DNA of 64,000 nt. It comes from Mycolicibacterium sp. HK-90. GTDB taxonomy: Bacteria; Actinomycetota; Actinomycetes; Mycobacteriales; Mycobacteriaceae. Where the stretch lies: assembly GCF_030486405.1 (NCBI RefSeq), contig NZ_CP129613.1, positions 1,364,001 to 1,428,000 of the forward strand, written 5' to 3'. The position numbers and the translations under genes are program-made. How positions within the stretch are numbered: position 1 is the stretch's first letter; each line of letters opens with the position of its first letter. Under the pieces are notes generated by a model, which worked only from the letters and a program-made list of their open reading frames with translations, did no database searches and was not told the origin of the DNA. Positions 8,892-17,179 of the stretch are shown in pieces.

Positions 8892-9338
8892 GTGGAGCGT
8901 CTGGACGACACCGACGAGCGGATCCTGGCCGAGCTCACCCAGCACGCCAGGGCGACGTTCGCCGAGATCGGGCAGCGGGTGAATCTGTCGGCGCCCGCGG
9001 TCAAGCGCCGGGTCGACCGCATGGTCGCCGATGGCGTGATCCGGGGCTTCACCACGGTGATCGACCGCAACGTCCTCGGCTGGCGTACCGAGGCGTACGT
9101 GCAGGTGTTCTGTCAGGGCACCATCGCCCCGGATCAGTTGCGCGCGGCCTGGATCGACATCCCCGAGGTGGTCAGTGCGGCAACGGTGACCGGCACCGCC
9201 GACGCCATCCTGCACGTGCTGGCACGCGACATGCGCCACCTCGAAGAGGCGCTGGAACGGATCCGTTCGACCGCTCGAATCGAGCGCAGCGAGAGCATCG
9301 TGGTGCTGACCAATGTCATCGACCGCGGCCGGGCGTGA
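8892..9338 (+). CDS. Lrp/AsnC-family regulator of the arginine/ornithine unit
   Basis: A 148-aa regulator. The N-terminal winged helix-turn-helix starts with LDDTDERILAEL and contains the recognition helix SAPAVKRRVDRM; the C-terminal RAM domain (about 65-145) binds amino acids. It is divergent from the hydrolase-rocD-rocE operon, as its counterpart Rv2324 is in M. tuberculosis, and probably activates that operon in response to arginine or ornithine. GTG at 8892 is chosen because GGAGG lies five bases upstream; GTG at 8880 lies upstream of that site. Confidence 0.9.
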   Translation: MERLDDTDERILAELTQHARATFAEIGQRVNLSAPAVKRRVDRMVADGVIRGFTTVIDRNVLGWRTEAYVQVFCQGTIAPDQLRAAWIDIPEVVSAATVTGTADAILHVLARDMRHLEEALERIRSTARIERSESIVVLTNVIDRGRA

Positions 9339-9420
9339 CGTGAGTTGTGACGTGGACCGACGGCCTGCGCAAACGTAGGGTGGCGCACAACGCCAGACGG
9401 CGATCGTGTAAAAACCCCAC

Positions 9421-10608
9421 GTGACTACTTCAACGGGATCAGTGGCGGGCATCGTCATCGTCGGCGGCGGCCTGGCCGCGGCCCGGACGGCCGAGCAGCT
9501 GCGCCGATCGGAGTATGCCGGGCCCATCACCATCGTCAGCGACGAGGACCATCTGCCCTACGATCGGCCGCCGCTGTCCAAGGAAGTGCTGCGCGCCGAG
9601 ACTGACGACGTCACCCTGAAGCCGGCCGAGTTCTACACCGAGAACGACATCACGCTACGGCTCGGCTCCGCCGCGCAGTCGGTGGACACCGCCGCCAAGA
9701 CGCTGAAGCTGGCCGACGGCAGTGACGTCGCCTACGACGAGCTCATCATCGCCACCGGCCTGGTGCCCAAGCGCATCCGGTCCTTCGGCGATCTGGCCGG
9801 CATCCACGTCTTGCGGTCCTACGACGAGAGCATGGCCCTGCGTGAGCACGCCGGGGCGTCCCGCCGGGCCGTGGTGGTCGGTGCGGGCTTCATCGGCTGC
9901 GAGGTGGCAGCGAGCCTGCGCAAGCTGGGTGTCGAGGTGGTGCTCGTCGAACCACAGCCGACGCCGCTGGCCTCGGTGCTGGGCGAGCAGATCGGGGCCC
10001 TGGTGACCCGGCTCCATCAGACCGAGGGCGTGGATGTGCGCTGCGGGGTCGGCGTCAACGAGGTGCGCGGCGCCGACAAGGTCGAAGGGGTCGTGCTGGG
10101 TGACGGGACCGAGCTCGAGGCCGATCTGGTGGTGGTCGGAATCGGTTCGCATCCGGCCGTCGACTGGCTCGAGGGCAGCGGAATCGAGCTCGACAACGGC
10201 GTGGTGTGCGACGACCTGGGCCGCGCCAGCGCTCCCAACGTGTGGGCCATCGGCGATGTCGCCTCGTGGCGCGATCACGTGGGAGACCAAGCGCGCGTGG
10301 AACATTGGAGCAATGTCGCCGACCAGGCCCGGGCCATGGTGCCGGCGATACTTGGCCAGGAGGCCTCGCCCGTGGTGTCGGTCCCGTACTTCTGGAGCGA
10401 TCAGTACGACGTCAAGATCCAGTGCCTGGGTGAGCCCGAGGCCGACGACGTCGTGCACGTGGTAGAGGACGACGGCCGCAAGTTCCTGGCCTACTACGAA
10501 CGTGACGGCGTGCTGGTCGGCGTGGTCGGCGGCGGGATGCCGGGCAAGGTGATGAAGGCCCGCGGCAAGATCGCCGCCGGCGCCCCCATCTCTGACGTCC
10601 TCGGCTGA
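9421..10608 (+). CDS. NAD(P)H-dependent ferredoxin reductase-like flavoprotein
   Basis: A 395-aa pyridine nucleotide-disulphide family oxidoreductase without the redox cysteines, as in ferredoxin and rubredoxin reductases. The FAD motif VIVGGGLAAARTAE is at about residues 12-25, the NAD motif VVVGAGFIGCEVA at about 155-167, and the second FAD motif NVWAIGDVAS at about 275-284. A C-terminal reductase domain follows. In M. tuberculosis Rv0688 sits at the same place. It may pass electrons to a ferredoxin for a P450 such as the one at 23-24 kb; that link is inference. GTG at 9421 lies seven bases after TAAAAA with no ribosome site, so the mRNA may be leaderless. Confidence 0.87.
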   Translation: MTTSTGSVAGIVIVGGGLAAARTAEQLRRSEYAGPITIVSDEDHLPYDRPPLSKEVLRAETDDVTLKPAEFYTENDITLRLGSAAQSVDTAAKTLKLADGSDVAYDELIIATGLVPKRIRSFGDLAGIHVLRSYDESMALREHAGASRRAVVVGAGFIGCEVAASLRKLGVEVVLVEPQPTPLASVLGEQIGALVTRLHQTEGVDVRCGVGVNEVRGADKVEGVVLGDGTELEADLVVVGIGSHPAVDWLEGSGIELDNGVVCDDLGRASAPNVWAIGDVASWRDHVGDQARVEHWSNVADQARAMVPAILGQEASPVVSVPYFWSDQYDVKIQCLGEPEADDVVHVVEDDGRKFLAYYERDGVLVGVVGGGMPGKVMKARGKIAAGAPISDVLG

Positions 10609-10616
10609 CTTTCCCT

Positions 10617-10669
10617 GCGATTTGTGCACGCTTACCGGCGCTCAGCGCCGGTAAGCGTGCACAAATCGC
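10617..10669. terminator. Perfect 25-bp inverted repeat between convergent genes
   Basis: Bases 10617-10641 pair without mismatch with 10645-10669, leaving a 3-base loop (TCA). It fills nearly the whole 62-bp gap between the flavoprotein and glyoxalase genes, which converge. It can form the same hairpin in both transcripts, so it probably works as a bidirectional terminator. There is no clear T run. Its perfect match and length are unusual; it could also be a mobile or repeated palindromic element. Confidence 0.7.
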
Positions 10670-10670
10670 T

Positions 10671-11954
10671 CTAGAACTGGCCGAGGTAGAAGCGGCCGCC
10701 CTGGTCGTCGGTGCACTCGGCCATCAATCCGTAGTCCTGTCGTGACGGCTGCTGCAGCACCGTGCCGCCGGCCTCGACAACCCGGGTGACCGCGGCGTCG
10801 ATATCGGCGACGGTCCACATCGGCACGGCGGTGTTCCGCTCGGCACCGCCGGCCACACCCGACATCGGCTGGCTGCCCTGCACCCCCCAGCCGTCGTCGA
10901 TCCGGCCCGGCTCGAAGGTCCAGAAGAACAATCGGCTGTAGAACGCCTTGAACGACGTGGGGTCGGCGACTTCGTAGGTGAGATACGAAAGCTCGCCTGG
11001 CCCTGCGCCATTCAGGTCCGGCCGCGGTGTGCCCGGCGCGGGCACGAACACCGCGAACGGGGTTCCGGCCGGATCGGTGGCATCCAGCACGGTGCCGAAG
11101 TCGAACTCCTGCGTCTGGCCGGGTTGGCCACCGCCGGCCAGGATCGACTGGCGGGCACCGTCCAGGTCGGTCACCGCGTAGCAGCAGAACAGGGTGGCCG
11201 GACCGGGCACGCCGAAGATGCCGATGGGCTGTCGGGTGTTGGTCACCTGTCGGGTGGCGGGGTCATAGGTCCAACCCAGCACGTGACCGTAGAAGGTCGC
11301 GGCCCGCTCGGCGTCCGGGGCCCAGACGGAGACGTAGCCGACGTCGCCGTGCTGGATGGGTACGGCGGCCCCGGTCACCGGTCCGGACAGCATCCAGCGG
11401 TGGCCCGACGGGTCGATGATCGTCGCGCTGCGCATGCCGTAGTTCTCGTAGGGCTCGCGCTGCACCTGTGCGCCCCGCGCGCGGGCGCGCTCCAGGATCG
11501 CGTCGGTGTCGGGCACACTCAACATCAGGCTCACCGAATTCGCTTGTGGTGAAGGTGCTTTCAAGCCGATCTCGGGATACTCGTCGGCCAGGTAGAACAC
11601 GCCGCCGGCGAGTGCGAGCTCGGCGTGGCCGATACGCCCGTCGTCCATCACGACGGGCTCGCCGACCTGCACCGCGCCCAGGGCGTCGATGTACCAGGCG
11701 ATTGCGGCGCGCGCGTCGGGCACGGCCAGGTACGCGATGGCCGCTGAGCGCGGTGGTGTTTGTGCGGCCGGGGCTGGGTCGTTCAGCTCGGCGATGGCAG
11801 TGTCGGTTCCACTCATGTCAACTCCTTCGGAATGGGCGGGGAGGGTGAGCGCCGATTCCAGCCGGGCCCGCAGCCGGGCCGCGAACGCAGGGTCGGGGGA
11901 GACCGGATGGTCCGCGCCGGTCAGCACGGTCAGCGGATCGTGGCTGTTGTTCAC
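10671..11954 (-). CDS. Sigma-linked tandem VOC (glyoxalase-fold) protein
   Basis: A 427-aa protein with a short N-terminal segment (DPAFAARLRARL type) followed by several VOC/glyoxalase-type units, roughly at residues 75-190, 200-310 and 315-425. Such genes often follow ECF sigma factor genes in actinobacteria. GTG at 11954 overlaps the sigma stop by four bases and has GGGAGG six bases upstream. An internal ATG at 11816 also has a good site (GAAGGAG), so a shorter form without the N-terminal segment could be made as well. Metal ligands are hard to assign by eye. It may bind or modify a small molecule sensed by the sigma system. Substrate unknown. Confidence 0.78.
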   Translation of the reverse strand: MNNSHDPLTVLTGADHPVSPDPAFAARLRARLESALTLPAHSEGVDMSGTDTAIAELNDPAPAAQTPPRSAAIAYLAVPDARAAIAWYIDALGAVQVGEPVVMDDGRIGHAELALAGGVFYLADEYPEIGLKAPSPQANSVSLMLSVPDTDAILERARARGAQVQREPYENYGMRSATIIDPSGHRWMLSGPVTGAAVPIQHGDVGYVSVWAPDAERAATFYGHVLGWTYDPATRQVTNTRQPIGIFGVPGPATLFCCYAVTDLDGARQSILAGGGQPGQTQEFDFGTVLDATDPAGTPFAVFVPAPGTPRPDLNGAGPGELSYLTYEVADPTSFKAFYSRLFFWTFEPGRIDDGWGVQGSQPMSGVAGGAERNTAVPMWTVADIDAAVTRVVEAGGTVLQQPSRQDYGLMAECTDDQGGRFYLGQF

Positions 11955-12478
11955 GACGTCCCTCCCTTCGGCGTTGGGTTCTCGGATGGGTATTCGGACC
12001 TGAAGGCGCGGCGTGCGCGCACCAGCAGGGCCTCGGTGGCGTGCACCGTGCGGCCGATCAACTCGGCGCACTCGGGCACCGAGCAGTCGTCCAGGTAGCG
12101 CAGCACCAGCACGGTGCGGTGGTGTTCGGGCAGCCGTGCCAGAACTGCCTCGGCGACAATGCGATCGAGTTCGGTATCCCAGTCGTCGGCAGGATCCACC
12201 GGCTCGGGCAGTTCGGCCACGGGCACGGTGAACCGGTCGTGGCGCCTGCGGTAGTGGTCGGCCAGCTTGTGCCGGGCCACCCCGACCAGCCAGGGCACCG
12301 TGATCGACGGCGGCGACGGTCTGCGGGCCGCGTCCATGGCGGCCAGGAACGTCTCCGACGTCAGGTCCTCGGCGGTTCCGCGGTCACCGCAGCGCCGTAC
12401 GAAGTAGCCGTACACCACTGGCAGGGCCTCGTCGTAGCACCTCATCAGCACCCGCGGAGCGTCTGTTTCGGCGCTCAC
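11951..12478 (-). CDS. ECF-type sigma factor
   Basis: A 175-aa RNA polymerase sigma factor. Region 2 covers YGYFVRRCGDRGTAEDLTSE and the LVGVARHKLADHYRRR helix; region 4 covers LPEHHRTVLVLRYLDD to the recognition helix near CAELIGRTVHATEALLVRAR. It is coupled to the VOC gene by a four-base overlap and no anti-sigma gene is visible. The frame stays open to an ATG at 12547, but those 23 extra codons have low third-position GC and no ribosome site, so GTG at 12478 is preferred, with modest certainty. Confidence 0.85.
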   Translation of the reverse strand: MSAETDAPRVLMRCYDEALPVVYGYFVRRCGDRGTAEDLTSETFLAAMDAARRPSPPSITVPWLVGVARHKLADHYRRRHDRFTVPVAELPEPVDPADDWDTELDRIVAEAVLARLPEHHRTVLVLRYLDDCSVPECAELIGRTVHATEALLVRARRAFRSEYPSENPTPKGGTS

Positions 12479-12572
12479 ACCCTTATCGTCGCTTTCCGGC
12501 CCCGAACTCCGACGCGCTTGGGTGAAGAATTTTCGGCGGAAAACCATTGGCGTGGGTCAGCCGGGCTGCGTC

Positions 12573-13328
12573 ATGGTGGTTTGCGTGGTGGATGTCGACA
12601 CATTTGTGCGGGACGGATTCGTCAAGATCGAGCAGGCGATCCCGGCCGAAATCGCCGATGCGGCCAGGGATCTGCTCTGGTCCCAGATCGGGATGTCCCC
12701 GCTCGAGCCGGATTCATGGACCGGGCCGGTGGTGTGGACGGCGGATCTGACCGGCCAGGGGCCGTTCCGGCCACTGGTCGGCAACGCGGCGCTCACCGGC
12801 GCCCTCGACGCGATCTGCGGTGCCGGAGGGTGGCTGCCGCGCGGGGCGCTGGGCAACATCCCGGTGCGGTTCCCGGTCGGCCCGCCGGCCGAGGACCGAG
12901 GCTGGCACATCGACCTCAACACCCCGCTCCCGGGAGGCGAGTGGGCGGTGACGGGACGTCCGCACACCGTTCTGGTGCTGACCCTGCTGTCAGAGGTCGG
13001 TGCCGCGGACGCTCCGACGCGCATCCGGGTGGGGTCACACCGCGACGTCGCCGGGGTACTCGGCCCGGATCCGGTCGAGTTCGTCGAGTCCGGCGCGTTG
13101 GTGGACGGGGCCAGCCGAAACCGCCCCGTGGCCCAGGCGACGGGCCGGCCGGGTGACATGTACGTGATCCATCCGTTCACGGTGCACGCCGCCGACGTAC
13201 ACCGCGGCAGCACACCGCGTTTCATGTCGCAGTCCCCGATCATGCTCACCGAGAGGCTCGGTCCCGACGGCCCGGCGGCGTTGGCCGCAGCGTGGGACGG
13301 ACCGCCCCCGGATCAGGTCCTGGCGTAG
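12573..13328 (+). CDS. Phytanoyl-CoA dioxygenase-like protein
   Basis: A protein of about 251 aa with the Fe(II)/2-oxoglutarate oxygenase core of the PhyH family. The iron ligands are visible: WHIDLN gives the H-x-D pair and HPFTVHAAD gives the distal His; an Arg near the C-terminus (STPRFMSQ) fits 2-oxoglutarate binding. These enzymes hydroxylate fatty acyl-CoAs or small natural products; the substrate here is unknown. The start is uncertain: ATG at 12573 and GTG at 12585/12588 are all in frame and none has a clear ribosome site. It is divergent from the sigma gene and may be in its regulon. Confidence 0.78.
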   Translation: MVVCVVDVDTFVRDGFVKIEQAIPAEIADAARDLLWSQIGMSPLEPDSWTGPVVWTADLTGQGPFRPLVGNAALTGALDAICGAGGWLPRGALGNIPVRFPVGPPAEDRGWHIDLNTPLPGGEWAVTGRPHTVLVLTLLSEVGAADAPTRIRVGSHRDVAGVLGPDPVEFVESGALVDGASRNRPVAQATGRPGDMYVIHPFTVHAADVHRGSTPRFMSQSPIMLTERLGPDGPAALAAAWDGPPPDQVLA

Positions 13329-13480
13329 AAGAAGCCCGAGCCGATGATCGCGATGGCGAGGGCCACGGCGATACCGGCGATCACGTTTCCGAAGTAGGCG
13401 GCGACGCCGAATCCGACGATCAGGGCCACCGTGAGGGCGACCAACTCGGCCGCGGTCGGTGTCCGGTTCGGTTTCCGCAC
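13313..13480 (-). CDS. Small two-helix membrane protein
   Basis: A 55-aa protein: a basic N-terminus (VRKPNR) then two hydrophobic segments (ELVALTVALIVGFGVAAYF and IAGIAVALAIAIIGSGFFY) with almost no loop between. GTG at 13480 has a strong site (AGGAGG) seven bases upstream, which supports real translation. The 3' end overlaps the convergent dioxygenase gene by 16 bases. It lies next to mftR but nothing ties it to mycofactocin. Function unknown. Confidence 0.65.
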   Translation of the reverse strand: MRKPNRTPTAAELVALTVALIVGFGVAAYFGNVIAGIAVALAIAIIGSGFFYART

Positions 13481-13529
13481 GGTTGTTCCTCCTCGGGTTC
13501 GGCGGCCGGCTGCTGCCTTCCCGGACTGG

Positions 13530-14171
13530 TTACCCGGAGGGTGCGGGGCCCACTCCTGACGGGGCCAGGGCCTCAAGGCCGGGGCGGGCCACCTCGAAGG
13601 CTTCGGCGATGGAGTGGGTCAGCGACACGGATTCGTCGCCGAGCCAGTGCTCGTAGGCCGACAGCGCGACACCGAGCATGAGCCACCCCACGGTCTGGGG
13701 CATCAGGTCGCCGGGTTGGGCGCCGATCCGGTGCGCCACGTACGTGGCGATGACCTCGCGCCAGCCGGCGTACATCGTCATCGAATATGCCTGCAGCTCT
13801 GCGGTTCCCAGGATCACACGCATGCGCTGGCGGTGTTGGGTCATCTCCTGGGCGTCGTAGGTGTTGAACGACAGCAGGGCGTCGCGCAGGGCGTCGGCCA
13901 GGGGGATTTCGGTGCTCACCGTGGTGAGCAGCTCACGCAGGTGCTGCAGGTGGGCGTCGAAGTCGCCCCAGGGGATGGCGTTCTTGGAGGCGTAGTAGCG
14001 GAACAGGGTGCGCCGCGCGATGCCGGCGGCCTTGGCCACGTCGTCGACGCTGACCTCGTCGAACCCTCGCGCGGCGAAGAGTCCCAGGGCCACCTCGGTG
14101 ATGTGGTCCTGCGTGGTGGACGGGCGCCGACCGACGCGTGGGCCCGACGCCCCCGGCGCATGACTAGGCAT
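13530..14171 (-). CDS. mftR: Mycofactocin cluster TetR-family regulator MftR
   Basis: A 213-aa TetR-type repressor divergent from mftA. The N-terminal HTH covers about residues 20-65 ([19 protein letters not shown], then [20 protein letters not shown]). The C-terminal ligand domain resembles the one that in other mycobacteria senses long-chain acyl-CoA. It should repress the mft operon until an inducer is present. Position and orientation match the mycobacterial mft locus. ATG at 14171 gives a short basic N-terminal tail. Other annotation would simply call it TetR; the location makes MftR likely. Confidence 0.9.
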   Translation of the reverse strand: MPSHAPGASGPRVGRRPSTTQDHITEVALGLFAARGFDEVSVDDVAKAAGIARRTLFRYYASKNAIPWGDFDAHLQHLRELLTTVSTEIPLADALRDALLSFNTYDAQEMTQHRQRMRVILGTAELQAYSMTMYAGWREVIATYVAHRIGAQPGDLMPQTVGWLMLGVALSAYEHWLGDESVSLTHSIAEAFEVARPGLEALAPSGVGPAPSG

Positions 14172-14210
14172 GAAACCCGCCCTTCCATTTGTGCACTCGA
14201 TGCCATATTC

Positions 14211-14228
14211 TTGCGACTCAGGTCACAA
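14211..14228. promoter_or_regulatory. Candidate MftR operator
   Basis: TTGCGAC-TCAG-GTCACAA is an inverted repeat matching at six of seven positions, centred in the 93-bp spacer between mftR and mftA. Its place and symmetry fit a TetR-family operator. I have not compared it with a published MftR site. Confidence 0.45.
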
Positions 14229-14264
14229 TTGTCGAGACCCACAGTTGCAGGAAAGGTGCGATTC

Positions 14265-14360
14265 ATGGATCAGAACCCGCAGGTTGAAACCGAAACCCAG
14301 CTCGTCACCGAGACGCTCGTCGAAGAGGTCTCGATCGACGGTATGTGCGGGGTTTACTGA
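14265..14360 (+). CDS. mftA: Mycofactocin precursor peptide MftA
   Basis: A 31-residue ribosomally made precursor. It starts [12 protein letters not shown] and ends with the conserved core IDGMCGVY. The last two residues, Val30 and Tyr31, become the redox core: MftC decarboxylates Tyr and joins it to Val. The acidic leader binds MftB. ATG at 14265 follows GCAGGAAAGG by seven bases. The next gene starts two bases after the stop. The ORF is too short for most gene finders but is unmistakable by its tail. Confidence 0.97.
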   Translation: MDQNPQVETETQLVTETLVEEVSIDGMCGVY

Positions 14361-14362
14361 CG

Positions 14363-14677
14363 GTGTCCACACAGGTCGCCGATACGGCTGGGCGCGCTGG
14401 CGTCGTATTCGACCCGGATGTCAGCTGGCGGCTGCACCACCAGGTGGCGGTGCGGCCGGAGCCGTTCGGTGCCCTGCTGTATCACTTCGGAACCCGCAAG
14501 CTGTCGTTTCTGAAGAACCGGACGGTCGTCGAGGTGGTCAACTCGCTTGCCGATCACCCCGACGCCCGGTCCGCGTGCCGCGCGGCCGGGATCGCCGACT
14601 CCGACCAAGGTCCCTACCTGCACGCGTTGAGCGTGCTGGTGTCCTCGAAGATGCTCATCCCCGGGAATCCACAATGA
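14363..14677 (+). CDS. mftB: Mycofactocin chaperone MftB (RRE domain)
   Basis: A 104-aa PqqD-like RiPP recognition element that binds the MftA leader and presents it to MftC. The sequence has the expected WRLHHQVAVRPEPFGALLYHF, then RKLSFLKNRTVVEVV. GTG at 14363 lies two bases after the mftA stop; an upstream ATG at 14345 would overlap mftA and is less likely. The stop overlaps the mftC start (ATGA), so both are translated together. Confidence 0.95.
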   Translation: MSTQVADTAGRAGVVFDPDVSWRLHHQVAVRPEPFGALLYHFGTRKLSFLKNRTVVEVVNSLADHPDARSACRAAGIADSDQGPYLHALSVLVSSKMLIPGNPQ

Positions 14678-15852
14678 CTTCTGTTGCCCCCGTCCCACGG
14701 CTCGTCGACCAGTTCGAGCGCGGACTCGACGCCCCGATCTGCCTGACGTGGGAGCTCACCTACGCCTGCAATCTCGCGTGCGTGCACTGCCTGTCCTCGT
14801 CGGGCAAGCGGGATCCGCGCGAGTTGTCCACGCAGCAGTGCAAGGACATCATCGACGAGCTGGAACGCATGCAGGTGTTCTACGTGAACATCGGCGGCGG
14901 CGAACCCACTGTGCGCTCGGACTTCTGGGAGCTGGTCGATTACGCGACCGAGCATCATGTCGGGGTCAAGTTCTCCACCAACGGGGTGCGCATCACGCCC
15001 GAGGTGGCCAGGAAGCTGGCCGCCAGCGACTACGTCGACGTGCAGATCTCGCTGGACGGGGCCAATGCCGAGGTCAACGACGCGGTGCGCGGCAAGGGCT
15101 CGTTCGACATGGCCGTGCGGGCGCTGGAAAACCTTGCCGCCGCAGGCTTTTCCGATGCCAAGATCTCGGTGGTGGTCACCCGCCACAACGTCGACCAGCT
15201 CGACGAGTTCAAGGCGCTGGCCGACCGCTACGGGGCCACGCTGCGGATCACCCGGCTGCGCCCCTCCGGTCGTGGCGCCGATGTGTGGGACGAACTGCAT
15301 CCGACACCCGACCAGCAGCGCCAGCTGTACAACTGGCTCGTGTCCCACGGTGAGCGGGTGCTGACCGGTGACTCGTTCTTCCACCTGTCCGGGCTCGGCG
15401 AGCCCGGCGCTCTGGCCGGGCTGAACCTGTGCGGTGCGGGCCGGGTGGTGTGCCTGATCGACCCGGTTGGCGACGTCTACGCCTGCCCGTTCGCCATCCA
15501 TGACAAGTTCCTGGCCGGAAACATCCTGGAAGACAACGGTTTCCAGAACGTCTGGCAGAACTCCACGCTGTTCCGCGAGCTGCGTGAGCCGCAGTCGGCC
15601 GGCGCATGCAGCGGGTGCGGGCACTACGACGCCTGCCGGGGTGGCTGCATGGCGGCCAAGTTCTTCACCGGTCTGCCGATGGACGGGCCGGACCCCGAGT
15701 GTGTCGAAGGCTGGGGCGAACCGGCCCTGGCGGCCGAGCGTGTCAAGCCCAAGCCCAGCGGTGATCACTCCCGCGGTACCAAGCAGGGTCCGGTGGCGCT
15801 GAAGCTGCTCACCAAGCCGCCTGCCCGAATCTGTAACGAAAGTCCGGTGTAA
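14674..15852 (+). CDS. mftC: Mycofactocin radical SAM maturase MftC
   Basis: A 392-aa radical SAM/SPASM enzyme. It uses S-adenosylmethionine first to oxidatively decarboxylate the C-terminal Tyr of MftA and then to form a C-C bond to Val. The SAM cluster motif C-x3-C-x2-C is at Cys32, Cys36, Cys39, and GGGEP lies near residue 72. The C-terminal SPASM region holds many cysteines (LCGAGRVVC, YACPF, ACSGCGHYDACRGGC) for two more Fe-S clusters. All key motifs are intact. Confidence 0.97.
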   Translation: MTSVAPVPRLVDQFERGLDAPICLTWELTYACNLACVHCLSSSGKRDPRELSTQQCKDIIDELERMQVFYVNIGGGEPTVRSDFWELVDYATEHHVGVKFSTNGVRITPEVARKLAASDYVDVQISLDGANAEVNDAVRGKGSFDMAVRALENLAAAGFSDAKISVVVTRHNVDQLDEFKALADRYGATLRITRLRPSGRGADVWDELHPTPDQQRQLYNWLVSHGERVLTGDSFFHLSGLGEPGALAGLNLCGAGRVVCLIDPVGDVYACPFAIHDKFLAGNILEDNGFQNVWQNSTLFRELREPQSAGACSGCGHYDACRGGCMAAKFFTGLPMDGPDPECVEGWGEPALAAERVKPKPSGDHSRGTKQGPVALKLLTKPPARICNESPV

Positions 15853-15856
15853 ATCC

Positions 15857-17047
15857 ATGGCACGTGATACCTGGTTCGAGACCGTCGCCATCGCCCAGGA
15901 ACGGGCGAAGAAACGGCTGCCCCGCTCGGCGTACTCCTCGCTGATCTCTGCCAGCGAGAAGGGCGTGACGGTCTCCGACAACGTCCAGGCCTTCTCCGAG
16001 CTCGGGTTCGCCCCCCACGTCGTGGGCGCGACCGAGAAGCGTGAGATGGCGACAACGGTGATGGGCCAAGACATTTCGATGCCGGTCATCATCTCGCCGA
16101 CGGGTGTTCAGGCGGTCGATCCCGACGGTGAGGTGGCGGTGGCCCGGGCCGCCGCCGCACGTGGCACCGCCATGGGGCTGTCGTCGTTCGCGAGCAAGCC
16201 GATGGAGGAAGTCACCGCCGTCAACGACAAGATCTTCTTCCAGATCTACTGGCTGGGGTCGCGCGACGAGATCGCGGAGCGCGTGCAGCGCGCCAAGGAT
16301 GCGGGCGCGGTCGGGCTCATCGCCACGACCGACTGGAGCTTCAGCCACGGTCGCGACTGGGGTAGCCCGAAGATCCCGGAGCGAATGGATCTGCGCACGA
16401 TGCTGCGGATGTCTCCGGAGGTGCTCACCAAGCCGCGCTGGCTGTGGAGCTTCGGCAAGCACCTGCGTCCGCCGGACCTGCGGGTGCCCAACCAGGGCAA
16501 GCGCGGGGAACCGGGCCCGACGTTCTTCGAGGCCTACGGGCAGTGGATGGGAACCCCGCCGCCGACCTGGGAGGACATCGCCTGGCTGCGCGAGCAGTGG
16601 GGCGGGCCCTTCCTGCTGAAGGGCATGGTCCGCGTCGACGACGCCAAACGTGCTGTTGATGCGGGTGTTTCGGCGATCACCGTGTCCAATCACGGCGGCA
16701 ACAACCTGGACGGCACTCCCGCCGCGATCCGCTGCCTGCCCGCCATCGCCGAAGCCGTCGGTGACCAGGTGGAGGTTTTGCTGGACGGCGGCATCCGCCG
16801 GGGCAGCGATGTCGTCAAGGCCGTGGCGCTCGGCGCCCGGGCCGTGATGATCGGCCGGGCCTACCTGTGGGGCCTGGCGGCCAACGGCCAGGCGGGTGTG
16901 GAGAACGTGCTGGACATCCTCAGCGGTGGCATCGACTCGGCGCTGCGCGGGCTGGCCAAGTCCTCGATCCACGACCTGACTCCCGAGGACATCCTGATCC
17001 CCGAGGGCTTCACCCGCACGCTCGGCGTTCCGCGGGCAGACGCCTGA
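15857..17047 (+). CDS. mftD: Mycofactocin FMN oxidase MftD
   Basis: A 396-aa FMN enzyme of the alpha-hydroxy acid oxidase family (annotated lldD1 in M. tuberculosis). In mycofactocin synthesis it deaminates the released cyclic Val-Tyr intermediate to a keto lactam, giving the redox-active core. FMN-barrel features include LLKGMV, the catalytic SNHGGNNLDG with His, and LLDGGIRRGSDVVKA, then GRAYLWGL. It starts four bases after mftC. The usual lactate oxidase name is misleading in this context. Confidence 0.95.
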   Translation: MARDTWFETVAIAQERAKKRLPRSAYSSLISASEKGVTVSDNVQAFSELGFAPHVVGATEKREMATTVMGQDISMPVIISPTGVQAVDPDGEVAVARAAAARGTAMGLSSFASKPMEEVTAVNDKIFFQIYWLGSRDEIAERVQRAKDAGAVGLIATTDWSFSHGRDWGSPKIPERMDLRTMLRMSPEVLTKPRWLWSFGKHLRPPDLRVPNQGKRGEPGPTFFEAYGQWMGTPPPTWEDIAWLREQWGGPFLLKGMVRVDDAKRAVDAGVSAITVSNHGGNNLDGTPAAIRCLPAIAEAVGDQVEVLLDGGIRRGSDVVKAVALGARAVMIGRAYLWGLAANGQAGVENVLDILSGGIDSALRGLAKSSIHDLTPEDILIPEGFTRTLGVPRADA

Positions 17048-17055
17048 CAGCCTGA

Positions 17056-17082
17056 CCGTCACCCTGAGATGCAGCGTGACGG
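17056..17082 (+). other. Hairpin in the mftD-mftE spacer
   Basis: CCGTCAC (17056-17062) pairs perfectly with GTGACGG (17076-17082) across a 13-base loop, just after the mftD stop. The 132-bp gap to mftE is the largest inside the cluster and also holds two CAATTG hexamers (17142-17147, 17163-17168). It may lower or separate expression of mftEFG. No T run follows. Confidence 0.4.
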
Positions 17083-17179
17083 GGGTGGCAGGAGAGACGT
17101 ACGTGATGCTCACGGCCGGTGTCCGGAAAGCTAAGGGAAATCAATTGCTGCTCGTGCTCCAACAATTGGCGCACAGTAG

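Noticed and set aside
13617..14171. Long plus-strand frame across mftR reaching the mftA region
   Set aside because: It reads antisense to mftR; only its last 31 codons from ATG 14265 are real (mftA), and these have their own ribosome site.
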